Of a stretch of 30,810 bases of DNA, positions 1-9,611 are shown one piece after another (positions within the stretch are counted from its first letter, which is position 1; the number at the start of each line of letters is the position of its first letter). The DNA is taken from assembly GCA_001598975.1 (NCBI GenBank), contig BBXU01001769.1, positions 1 through 30,810 of the forward strand, given 5' to 3'. Origin of the DNA: Parachlorella kessleri (Eukaryota > Chlorophyta > Trebouxiophyceae > Chlorellales > Chlorellaceae). The notes under the pieces were generated by a model. It did no database searches. It saw only the letters and a program-made list of their open reading frames with translations, and had not been told where the DNA came from. The translations under genes were made by a program, and so were the position numbers.

Positions 1-93
1 ACACACACACACTCACACACACACACTCCTCCTCCCACCCCCCNCCCCCCCACCCCACACACACACCCCTACACACCCACACGCAACTCACCC
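1..93. repeat. CA-rich simple repeat
   Basis: Low-complexity (AC)n sequence merges into C-rich tracts and contains one ambiguous base at position 44. It lies inside the intron downstream of the last visible AP endonuclease exon. The ambiguous base suggests a difficult-to-assemble tract. Confidence 0.9.
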
Positions 94-164
94 ACCCTCC
101 CACGACCCTACCTGGACTGGCCTCCCACCCACCAGTACTACACCACCTTGCACCGCCCACCCAC

Positions 165-1333
165 CTGGAGATGAGTGCGGTGCCGCTGTACCCCTTCCGC
201 GCCGTGCTGCAGTTCCAGTAGCAGTGCCAGCCCTCCAGCCCCAGCCGCGGCAGCGCCTCCTCGCAGTGCTTGCCCTCCTGCAGCTTGATCTCTTGCAGGC
301 ACACCACGTCTGCGCTGTGGGCGGCAACCAGGGCCCCCAGGTCCACCTTTTTCTCCTGCGGACCATCAAGGCAGGAAGAACCAGTCAGGGGTGGGATAGG
401 GCCTGGGTGGTGGTGGGATGGGGTAGGGTGGGGTGGGGAGGGGGAGGGGAGGTAGCCGGCAGACAGGCATGGGAGTGGGAGCACACACTGTTAGCAGTTT
501 TTCCACTGGACGAGAGTGGCCCATACAGGTGCCTGGACTCTCTATGAGGGGTACTTCAACCCACCTGAGCACCTCTTGGTGGAAGGTCGGTGAGAAAGTT
601 TATTGCTGAAAGCTATGTGTTTCAGATGCTCAGTGCAATAGCCTGCTGCAGCTTACAGATACTGGAGCGGTTAGGAGAGGCCTAGCCAGCACCTGCAAAC
701 CAGACGTTACCCAGGTGTCCAGCATGCCTACCTCCTTCAGCAGCGCCCTCAGACCCGCCACGTTCCAGCTCATGATGCGGAAGCCGGGTCCATCCAGGGG
801 CGCTGGCCGCATGCTGTGCTCAAACACGGGCCCTGGGGGTGGTTTGGGCGTTGCCACCTTGCGCTTCCGCTTGGCAGGGGGCGCCGCCTCGGCTTCCCCA
901 TCGGGCTCCTCCGGTGCTGCTGCCGGTGCTGCTGCTGCTGCTGCTGCTGCCGCCGCCTCTGTTGCTGCCGCTGACAGCGGGGATCCACTGAGAGCTGGAG
1001 CAGGAAGTGACACCCCAACTGCCACTGCACTGTCCTCACGCACAGCAGTGGCCACTGCTACTGCGGGTACCGCACCAGGCGCAGCGCTAGGCTCAGCCTG
1101 CTCGGCCGCTGCCTCGGTGGCAGCAGCCTTCTTCTTGCCCCTGGCACCACCAGGCTTTCGCTTGGGTGCCCTGCAGACAGGCACGGGATGATAGGTGTGA
1201 ATGCACGCCCGACGCTAGGCTAGATGTTAGGTGTGGGGACATGTCACAACATGCCGTCGTACATGAGAGTGCGGCTGCTGACAGGGTTCCGAAGAGGGAG
1301 TTTGAACCTCGATAGCAGGCTCCGGGACAGCAT
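165..1333 (-). CDS. AP endonuclease (exonuclease III/APE1 family), 3' part missing
   Basis: This is a base-excision-repair nuclease that would cut DNA 5' of abasic sites. Visible exons are 1333-1263, 1170-732 and 355-165. Phases agree (2, 0, 2), all introns are GT-AG, and the gene continues off the left edge. Exon 1 encodes a 23-residue Arg/Ser/Leu-rich presequence like an organelle transit peptide. Exon 2 opens with APKRKPGG plus a lysine run, then a low-complexity Ala/Glu/Pro linker, a second basic patch (AKRKRKV), and the catalytic start FRIMSWNVAGLRALLKE. Exon 3 has VVCLQEIKLQEG and KGYSGTALIS. The Asn of SWNV and the Glu of CLQE are the family's active-site and metal residues; the later His/Asp motifs lie outside the window. 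The start at 1333 is inferred from the presequence and perfect phase. A second in-frame Met forms at the exon 1/2 junction. Family assignment is very secure; exon 1 is likely. Confidence 0.88.
907..955 (-). repeat. GCT/GCC trinucleotide run coding polyalanine
   Basis: A GCT-type triplet run on the plus strand encodes, on the minus strand, an alanine tract of about ten residues in the linker of the AP endonuclease N-terminus. It is low complexity and likely length-variable between strains. Confidence 0.75.
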
Positions 1334-1718
1334 CAACAGCGCTGCCTCGTGGGACCAGGGACCTGTTGATCACACTTCGCAGTGACCTGGTCAACAAGTA
1401 CTGCAATTGAGGTGCACGGGATTGGCATCAACCATAAGGTGTTGGCATTTTTCAGGTGTATATCTTACCTACTTGAAGCACCAACAACTTGATCAAACTG
1501 AGTATCTTTGATACCCACAGGGAGAGGGGGGTATCACCCCCTGGCACCCCTTTGCACGTCTTCTTCTCCTTCTGGCACGATACTCGTTGCTTACCAATCG
1601 TCTGTAGGATTCTTTGTCTAGCTTTGGGTATGGCTGGCAGTACCTGAAGAGCGTCTCGCCAGCAGCCCGCGACTGCCAGCCTGCCAGCTGACTTGCTGCC
1701 AGCTGAAAGACTTGGAAG
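1334..1718. promoter_or_regulatory. Shared upstream region of AP endonuclease and RPB4
   Basis: These 385 bp separate two divergent start codons, so both 5' UTRs and both promoters must fit here, unless further non-coding exons exist. I see no clear TATA box and no credible coding exon. Confidence 0.55.
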
Positions 1719-3042
1719 ATGGCAGAGGACAACGCCCCTCCTGAATGTACGGCTTGGCTGCACTTGTCCGTGGTGTCTCGTGGTTGCACACCTGTGTAGT
1801 TTGCTCACTGTGTTGCTCTGTGATGCCCTGCAGTGCCAGAGGGCTCCAAGGTAGGCCTAAGCAGCGCACACTTAAAAAATGAGGACCCACCCTTAGCTGT
1901 GCTTGCTGCTTGCCCGCCTGCAAATGTAGCTCAAGCTGGCGCACCTGTTATCACTTGACCGACAACCCAGCGACATTCACACAGTGCCTGCCTGCCCTGC
2001 CGCAGGCTCTCATCTTGTCGGAGGCCAACATTTTGTTTGACACCTACCTACAGTCCATGCAGCAGCAAGACCCTGACCACCAGCAGAACCCCATGCTGCT
2101 CAAGGCCAAGGAGTATACGGTCCGCTTTGCCAACATGTCCAACACGACCACCATCAGGAAGATGCGAGAGTGAGTGCGTGTGCAGTCCTGCGCGGACGCT
2201 TGTGAGACTTACAAATGCAGCTTGCGGCAGTGCTGACGAGTGATAGCCACGTGTGTGGTTGCTAGTCGACAATGCGAAGGTGTCTACAGCTTGGTGCTCT
2301 CTTTCCCAGCTAGCAGGCGCCTGAGAGGCACAAGGTGTACGATCATTGCCGGCCTGTGCACTGGTGCTTGGCGCTGTGCTGCACCTTTAAGATAGCCCGC
2401 CTGGCACGGCTGCTGCTGCTTCAAGACAAAAGCCGTGCTGGGCTGGCGCTGTGCAGAATGATGGCTACACAAGGGCTCACAGAGTTTGAACTAGCTCAGT
2501 TGGTAAGCCTCAACCCAGCTGACGTGGACGAGGCAAGGGCCCTCATACCCAGCCTAGAGGTGCGCGGGGCTGGGGCGTGTGGTTACAATTGTGCCTGCAG
2601 CCATGATTTAGCAGCAAGGCAGGGACTCACCCGCACTGGATGCTTGCAGCGTTGCATGTCCGTTTGCTTGCGCTTTGGGGTGGGGGTCCCTATTCCTGTT
2701 TGCTGGGACAGACCGGCAGGCAAACGGCAGTGTGTGTCCAGTCATGCACATGGGTTGGAAGTGCTTGCTGCTGTGTCAATCACTGCCAAAGCAGCACACA
2801 GCTAGGGTAGGACGGCTGCTGGCGTCTGGCTTGCCTGACCAAGCGAGTCTGCCACCTTGCGGCACGCCTGGCAGCTGCCTAGCGTGCCGAGGCAGTATTG
2901 AGCTATGCAGCCAAACCGTGCACTTGCTTCATAGCATATGATATACAGCGTCCTCGTGGTTGTGCAGGACAAGAATCGGGTATCAGACGAAGCCATGCAG
3001 CGGATGCTCACCGAGCTGTCGTCTTATGTAAGCGTCACCTAG
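1719..3042 (+). CDS. RPB4: RNA polymerase II subunit RPB4
   Basis: RPB4 forms the stalk of Pol II together with RPB7. Five exons join in perfect phase: 1719-1746, 1834-1850 (17 nt), 2006-2169, 2457-2559 and 2968-3042, giving 128 aa; plant and animal RPB4 are about 140. Visible family features are the helical KALILSEANILFDTYLQSM segment, then TTTIRKMREMMATQGLTEFE, VSLNPADVDEARALIPSLE and the final helix AMQRMLTELSSY. The LTEFELAQL...EARALIPSLE block is the RPB4 HRDC-like core. All introns are GT-AG. The last codons read through a sequence resembling a splice donor (GTAAGC at 3028) to TAG at 3040-3042, so a spliced alternative 3' end is possible. The Pol III relative (RPC17/CRCP) is less likely given the ALIPSLE ending. 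The N-terminus is short and acidic (MAEDNAPPELPEGSK) and lacks the longer animal extension. Confidence 0.9.
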
Positions 3043-3280
3043 ACGGCCAGGAGTTGCCAACAGGCAGTTGACAGGAGCACAGCTAGCACAGCCACCGCAA
3101 GGCGAGCATGAAGCAAGGGACCCAGGAGGTCAGCAAGGTGCAGCGCAGAACAAAGGACAGATGGCTCGACAGGTTTGATACATCGACAGCATATTGTAGA
3201 TCCAAGGCACAAGACAAATACTGAAGTAACCACCTACAGCAAGAGACAGCACACGCCAGTGGAGGCAGGCCGCCTGGCCC

Positions 3281-3971
3281 TCATAACCGAGCGTGCTTCA
3301 CAACAACCGGAGGCCGTGTTGCTCGAGCTGCCGCCTCAGCCGCTAGCCTGGCTTGCCGCCCCACATCGGTCTCCACGGACACAAGATGCTTCACCTGCAG
3401 CTGAAAAACCCGCACTTGTTGGTGGGCGCTTGGTCCCACAGGGAGCAAAGCATACGCCTCAAGCACAGCCAGCGCCCAGCCGTGGCAGTTCGCAAGTACC
3501 GCAAGTGGGATCGGTCGCCAGCAACCATAAGGCTCAGGCACATTCTGCATCCAGCCCTGTCAGTCCAGCTCAACTCTCACTCCCGTTCGCACTACCTGCT
3601 ACCCATGCTAATAAGGGCTTGGTTGCTGCACCACCAACCACCGATATCAAACCGTTCTCACCCCGAGATCAGCGCAAGTATACAAGGTGCAGCCAGCCCA
3701 TGGCTTGCGTCGCCCGTGTCAAGCCCTTGATTTGCTCCCCTTTCGCCCTGGCCAACAAGCGAGGTGACTGCGACAGCAGCAGAGCCTCAGGCTCTCCAGA
3801 TGCAGTCATTACCTTGTCGATTGCGCCTCGGACTGAAGCATTGTTAGGCTTCTCCACAGTCTGTTCCCGTCGCCAGAGCCCCAGCGACTGGACCACCCTG
3901 ACATGCTGCTCCCGTGTGTTGGCAAGGCTCCGCCGTAATGTCACAAAAAGACTCTGCACAGGGCCCTCCAT
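3281..3971 (-). CDS. Ribosomal protein uL30, mitochondrial type
   Basis: This is a large-subunit ribosomal protein of the bacterial L30 type. Two exons, 3971-3813 and 3394-3281, join in phase 0 across a GTAATG...CTGCAG intron to give 90 aa. The joined protein carries the family core SLFVTLRRSLANTREQHVRV, LGLWRREQTVEKPNNASVRGAIDK and VKHLVSVE, matching the L30 layout (Thr-Leu strand, LGLRR..QTV, VRG.I.KV.HLV). A basic tail of about 30 residues follows. Chloroplast ribosomes lack L30, so a mitochondrial ribosome is the likely home. The chosen Met gives a bacterial-like N-terminus with no obvious presequence; an in-frame TAG at 4012-4010 limits extension unless an upstream exon exists. A 278-codon open frame on the opposite strand covers this gene and is only its shadow. 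The gene converges on RPB4 with a 238-bp gap. Confidence 0.85.
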
Positions 3972-4269
3972 GCCATCAGCCTGGGACTCAAGCAGCAAGG
4001 ACCGATACTAGCCGTCAGAAACAAGCAAAGTGTCCTTAGCCTCCCTGGTAACAATACGAAAGAAGGAATGGTGGACACTTCTTTTCAGAGCGCATTGCGT
4101 TTGGGTGTCTCTCCCAGTTCTCCTAGTCTGGCCGCCAAGCATGCTGTGCCAGGTGTCAGGGCGTCATCGCTGCCACACACAAGTTGCGAGATCACCACGC
4201 CATCCGCAGTTTCAGCCTGCAAGCGGTATTGATCTTGCGAACAGCAGTCTGAGTTAGGCTTCCCAAACC
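3972..4269. promoter_or_regulatory. Shared upstream region of uL30 and small membrane protein
   Basis: These 298 bp lie between two divergent start codons. No motif stands out beyond ordinary mixed sequence; the promoter role is inferred from gene layout. Confidence 0.5.
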
Positions 4270-4988
4270 ATGCAGGCGGCGTTATGTTACGGTCTTAGAC
4301 CGGTGGCTGCATCTAGGCAACAAGGAGCCAAGCGGGGCTATATAGGTGCAGTCCTCCCTGTTGGGCCCGGCCTCACAGCCGGGAGGGCGCAACTGCTGGC
4401 TGCCAAGGCTCTAGGTACGGTGAAGGGTGCTGAGCTTCAAGTTCAGGGTTCGGGTGCTGTTGGCTGGCTTTTTGATACACCGTGAGAGTTAAGCCGCCCT
4501 GCAGGCAGTGACAAGGGTGACAAGAAGGTCCTGACACGTGAAGACGAGCCTGACGAGTGAGTTGCCATCCACACCACACCACTTGCTCCTGAGGAGAGCA
4601 TTGAACAGCCAGCCACTTCCACCTTGGTGTACAGGCCCCTCCAACAGTGGGCTTGGCGGCACAAGTTCGCTTTTGTAGCTGCTGGCCATCCCTCCGGTCC
4701 CTTAGGCTCTTTTGGCTTGGCTCTGACAATTGTTTACACCTGCTCCTTCAGCGTGAGCCTCTCATGCAGACGTGTCTCCAACCCAGTCCTACGCTGCGCA
4801 GCCGCACGGTGCTGCCATGACTTATGCTGTCTGTGTGCAGGTATTGGGCCAGTGCTCGGGAGAAGGAGGGTAAGAGCCCCTGGACCGACCCCTTGGCGAT
4901 CATTGGGCTCCTTGCCATCTTCTTCCCACTCATCCTGCTGGGCGTGTTTGCAGCGCTTGGATATGTGGATCTCAGCGGTGGCCGGTGA
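4270..4988 (+). CDS. Small chloroplast-targeted single-span membrane protein (unnamed)
   Basis: Three exons, 4270-4414, 4505-4556 and 4841-4988, join in consistent phases (1, 2) with GT-AG introns to give 114 aa. The first 48 residues look like a chloroplast transit peptide: Ala/Arg/Gly-rich, few acidic residues, starting MQAALCYGLRP. A charged segment follows (DKKVLTREDEPDEYW), then EKEGKSPWTDP and one strongly hydrophobic helix (LAIIGLLAIFFPLILLGVFA), ending GYVDLSGGR. I infer a thylakoid or envelope membrane protein with a soluble acidic N-terminal part. I do not recognise a named family with confidence. The acidic-aromatic ..PDEYW.. motif directly before the helix resembles small conserved plastid proteins of plants, but this is an impression only. 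A TGTAA motif 270 bp downstream could be its poly(A) signal. Confidence 0.72.
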
Positions 4989-6929
4989 GCCCAAAGGCCT
5001 TGCTCGTAGGAGAAAGAATGAACTTGAGCTTGGTTTCTTTTCTCATTTCACCAGTTTTGGTTAGAGTTTGAATCAACTTGCTTTGTGAGAGTACCCGTGT
5101 GTCGTTTTTTCAAACCCCAGTTTGCTTGCTGCTTGTTGCTGTACTGTCCTGTGCGTGCGAGAAGACTGTGGACTGCCCTTTGCATATCGTCGCTTTTTCC
5201 GGGGAGGTTGCTGTGATTTGAACCTCTTTACAATGTGGTGGTGGCAGACTGGCTGGATCTGTAATCCAACCTGCGGGATTGGCGCAGTAGCGAGAAAATC
5301 CTACACTTGGGAAGCAAGGCTGTGGCACTGAGTAGTTCTCTTGATTCTGGAGCGTGATGGGGTCAACAATGTGGATATGGCCTGGAAGACAATGGCTTCG
5401 GTGCTGGATGCATTGGACGTGCACAGTGCTGGTGCCAAGGTTGTTGCAACACGCATGTGTGGGTGGCTTCCCTTTTTCGTTGCAAACTCTTCATGTGTCT
5501 GTCAGTTATGGAGTGCTGGCAAGTGTTGCACTTCTGTACCTCTGCACACATGTGTAGCCAGGTGTCACTTACACATGCACGCCATGCAGTGAGACAATGC
5601 ATGCAGGTGAACACAGTCCCACTCATAAAGCTCAGCCCACCAAGCTTGAGATGTGAAGGCATATGCAGGCAACACACCAATTCGGACACCCAAGTGCAAC
5701 AGGACGAAAATCAGCAGGGCTGTCACTTGGACACAGATTGACGCCTTCTAGCGAGTACCCTAGGCATAGATACGCATATAACATCACTGGCCACTCTAAG
5801 AGCTGCAGCTGGCTGTCCTGATCATATTAAGAAACCCAAGTCCTATACCATGCCGGAAAATTGTTGACTCCTGGGGCCTAGCTGGCTAAACTCACAATTG
5901 CGCTAGAAGCTTGCTGATAGTATTTCTCCTCATACACGACAGGAGGGCGGGTGCCAGCAGAGGCAGTTCATTGCAGGCAGGATGCAGCAAGTTTAGCACT
6001 ACCGACTACTATGCAAATGCAGGCATGCAGCGGCATAACAGGCGCTAAGCATGAAAAGGGGGTCACAAGCAGACAAGTCAGGAGGAAGAAGTGCTAATCA
6101 AAACATGCGCATCAAGTTCTTCGATTTGTGTACACCCGCTCAGTTCGAACTCACATCAAGATGAGCAGGCGCCCAGCACACATTGTAATACATAACCATG
6201 CTCGGAAGTCTTGCTGGAGGCGTTTCGGAGGCGTTTCGTAGCAATCATGCCAGCGTCTACTTCGTACCAGGCCAAATCTACCCCACAGGCCATCGCTTGC
6301 TGAGTGATGACTAGGAAGTGAGCCACTAATAGCTTAAGACGGTAAGCGCTTGTTGAAAAGTTATGCAAGCACCACGAAAGCGGGCGCTAATACACCAAGC
6401 CAACACAGCCGAAGAAGTGAACAACCAGAGTCAGGCAGGAGTCACCGCCACCAACAGGGGCTTTCCTTCAGCAAACCAAGCCAACACAATGAAAGCTACT
6501 AGGCAGCCAAAAGAGGCAGATGTAGGCTGTTTGCATGCCGATGTACCTGCTTCTGCCCAATCCCCCCAATATATGCATTTAGTTGGAAAACTTGCGAAGA
6601 GCAGTCAAACAACTCTCGCTTCAGACCTACCACGAGCCCATGAAACTCTGATCCTGAAATACAGGCTCTGCGAGATGCGAACTCCATCTACTTGGAGGCA
6701 AAAGGAGCATGACGTGCGGCACAATGGCTGGCATGCATGGCTGGGTGTGGCTGACCGGCCAAGACCAGTCCAGTACCCTAGAATTTGAGGATGCGCGACC
6801 GGCATAACCATGCCCAGCACACCTCCTTCCTGAGCGACCATTGACAGCAGGCCTGCTTAGCCACAGGGGTGCTAAGCACTGCAACCCCTCCTAACCAGCC
6901 CATCTCACTGTGGCCACTCTCTTACCCAC
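4989..6929. other. Convergent intergenic region without a supported gene
   Basis: About 1.9 kb lies between two converging genes and probably holds their 3' UTRs. Base composition is more even than in the exons. Open frames of up to 141 codons exist (for example plus 6363-6788), but none shows a domain, exon-like boundaries or codon bias. No tRNA-like or other RNA structure was recognised. Confidence 0.6.
5260..5264 (+). promoter_or_regulatory. Candidate TGTAA poly(A) signal
   Basis: TGTAA is the usual green-algal polyadenylation signal. This copy lies about 270 bp after the stop codon of the small membrane protein, on the correct strand. A five-base motif can occur by chance. Confidence 0.4.
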
Positions 6930-9611
6930 CTAGCTGCTGCCAATGCTGTCGCCGCTGCCAACGCGGCTGGGGGCCGCCTTGCTGTCTGGGGCAAACCCAG
7001 CAGCCACTGGGGCATCCTCGCGGTCGGTCAGCATGGTGAAGATGGGCAAGCGGCTCCTCTCGTTGTCGGATGAGATGCGGCGCACCAGCCTGCTGCCTGG
7101 GTGGGTTGCGGTGGGAGTGCTGGGAGCGCTGGCAAGGCCAAGCCCCGCTGCGGGCAGGGAGCCCAGCAAGGTGGGTGTTCCCAGGGCAGCGGCTGCTGTG
7201 CTGGGAGCCAGGGTGTTGCCAAGGGGTGCCTTCGACAATTGGCTTGCCACGCTGGGCATGGGTGGCATGGCCAGCGGGCCAGTGGGAGCCAAGCCTGAGG
7301 ATGCGATGGCCGGCATTCCGGCAGCACTTTGGCCTGCTGCATAAGCTCCATGCTGCCCTGCTGTGGCAAATGGGGGAAGTGTTGCTGCGGACAGGCCAGC
7401 GGGGGTTGGGGCAAATGCACCGGCACCGCCTGCGCTCTGCTGCGCTGAGGCCATGCTGAGCAAGTTGGCCAGGGCAGCTGCCGCAGCGGCGGCAGAGGAG
7501 CTGTGGATGTTGGTTGCTGGCGGGGAGGTGGGTGTCGAGCTGCCAGTGGCGGCCAGGTTGGTGACGGGCGTGGGTGACAGCGGGTGCAGTGGGAGGGGCA
7601 TGGGCAGCGGCGAGGTGTTGGGGCCGACCATCAGGCCAGCCAAGGTGGGTGACTGCAACAGTCAGCAGAGACATATGTCCATCTGCGCAGATCAAATATT
7701 GGAGCAGTCTCATTGTACAGGTTGGGTCTAGCAAGGTAAACAAATGCTGGGCCGATGGCTGATAGCATCTGCAAGCTGTCATCAGCAGTGATGGCATGTG
7801 CCATCAGCAGATCCGCTGATGGCAGATTGCAGGATGGGAGAACGGGTTTCATATACGCTCATCCACACCATTGATAAATTCTTGACACGGGCAATCTGCG
7901 CGCTACCTTGTATGCATGCTCATGCCATGATTGAGCCTGCCAAACACAGAGCAACTTCCACCGCTTGTCACTCACCCTGGGCACAGAGGGCACCTCGCCC
8001 GAGGAGCTCAAGCTCAGCAGGGTGCTGAGGCTGGATGCGCTACCCTCGCGGCTGGCATACGGGTCTGCGCAGGCGCCTGGGATGCAGGCGGCAGGCGCTG
8101 TCGGCGCCTTGAGGGAGGCCAGCGTGGCGTCGTGGTGGATGAAGCGGCAGCGCGTGCCGTATGGGCAGGTGCCGGTCTGCGCGAAGGTGCGGCAAATCTG
8201 CAACAGGGGTAGACGGCAGGGAAGCAGGATGAGTAACGGTAAGCGAAACTGGCAATGAGGCATGCCGCAGGGGCATATGCCAACCATCATTGTTAGTGCA
8301 GGAGCCAATACGCGCAAAGGTGCGACAGTGCAGCTAAGGGAGCGCATGCACTCAGGTAAGTGAGCGCATGGGGTGCGGGTACTGAAGCGGCCTTGGGTGC
8401 CGTAGGAACGGGGATGCCACCAACCTAGCCCACCTGATGCGCAGCCAATAGCATCAATGACGGTGAAAAGTCCACTTGTAAGACTGGGAATGCTGAGCAC
8501 AAGCCACTGCAAAGCGCTTGCCGCCTTGGCATTGAAATAATAACCACATCTCCCTACCTCGGTTTTGTACTTGGGGTGGCGCTGGATGGGGCGCAACTCC
8601 TCGCGACCTGCACCACCCAGGGTGAAACAAGTACCTCAGCCCTGAAAGTTGTAAGCGTAAATCCAATGTCTCTGTAGAGGGCTGGGGCCCTCCTTGTCTT
8701 CACACTCGGCCACGCAGCCACCCTAAACCCAACTAGTAATAATTGGAGAGCTTACTTCATTAACAGGCAAGCCCCGAACAGCAGGTGATGCATGGGAACG
8801 CACCATGCGCAAACTGGCATTTGCCGCCGTAGCGGCACGAGCCCATCTCCTCCCAGGAGCGGCACAGCTCGGTCTGCATGGCACGCATTTGGCACAGGGT
8901 TGGCAGAATCCAGCAGTCAATTTGGGCAATGAAGGCATTGTGGCGTACAGCCTGCTTTGCAAAGAGCAGCGCAGAACATGGCCCTGTGCTGCCAAAGCGG
9001 TGACAGCTCATACCCAGCTTGCATGCGGTTCCATGGTATGACACAAGCCTCGTGCCACTTGGACAGTTCAGCTTGCTGCCATCCGGCCCCATGCGGCAGT
9101 GCAGCTTAACTCCAGCTCCATAGGTGCCTCCCAAGGGCCCATGCAGCCAGCTCCTGCTCACCTTGTACAGCGGGTTCGCTGCTCCTGTCACACGACCCCC
9201 TGAGCAAGAGCCCACCCGGCGCCCTCCTTCCTTAAAATCCAGCAGGTGAAGCCCATTCTGCACAGTGCCCAGGCTCTGTGCTGCCAGCATGTTGCTCAGG
9301 TTCAAAAGGGGCAGCAGCGCCTCGGGGTTCATGGCCGGCAGGGCCACTTGGGGCTGCTGCTGCGCTTGGAGAACCTGCACGGCTGCCAGCTGTTGCAGCG
9401 CGGAAGGGTCGAGCAGCAAGGCCGCTGCATTGACGCCTCCCAGCTCGCAGCCGGCAGGGCTGGCTGCCATGCCCAGCACGGAGGTGTTGGAAAACGAGTT
9501 GCCAAGGGTGGGGGCCTGTTGCTGCAGCTGGAGGGCGCCGAGACCAAAGCACAGCTCGCCAACTAGCCACTGGGAGGCCGGGGCTGAGTAGGCCTCGTGC
9601 AGTTGTGCCAT
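6930..9611 (-). CDS. Tristetraprolin-type tandem CCCH zinc-finger protein
   Basis: This is a probable AU-rich-element RNA-binding protein that promotes mRNA decay. Five exons, 9611-9162, 8873-8804, 8607-8558, 8197-7976 and 7652-6930, join in phase to give 504 aa. Finger 1 is C154-x8-C163-x5-C169-x3-H173 (CRSWEEMGSCRYGGKCQFAH); finger 2 is C192-x8-C201-x5-C207-x3-H211 (CRTFAQTGTCPYGTRCRFIH). Each is preceded by a YKTE lead-in, and the inter-finger linker is exactly 18 residues, as in animal TTP. The N-terminal 150 residues are Leu/Gln/Ala-rich. The C-terminal exon is Ser/Pro/Ala-rich and ends with RRISSDNERSRLPIFTMLTD; its RLPIF (residues 465-469) matches the CNOT1-interacting motif of TTP family proteins. 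Splicing runs right through the zinc-finger region: both lead-ins are split by introns. Family assignment is very secure. Confidence 0.92.
7799..7824. repeat. Perfect inverted repeat in CCCH gene intron
   Basis: TGCCATCAGC at 7799-7808 pairs perfectly with GCTGATGGCA at 7815-7824 around a 6-nt loop. It lies within the last intron of the CCCH gene, amid several further copies of ATGGC/GCCAT and ATCAGC, so alternative hairpins are possible. Confidence 0.8.

Noticed and set aside
1182..1184. Start codon for AP endonuclease just before exon 2
   Set aside because: The codon is GTG and the sequence CTGTCTGCAG after it is a splice acceptor; an upstream exon with ATG fits in phase.
3175..4011. 278-codon open frame on the plus strand
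   Set aside because: It begins at a TTG, has no domain, and lies exactly antisense to the two uL30 exons, whose spliced protein matches a known family.
6120..6160. GTTCGAACT resembling a tRNA T-loop
   Set aside because: No matching acceptor, D or anticodon arms around it on either strand.
6363..6788. 141-codon open frame on the plus strand
   Set aside because: No domain, membrane segment or splice context; compositionally like the surrounding non-coding region.
6922..7797. 291-codon open frame on the minus strand
   Set aside because: It is a shifted-frame shadow of the last CCCH exon and crosses its acceptor site.
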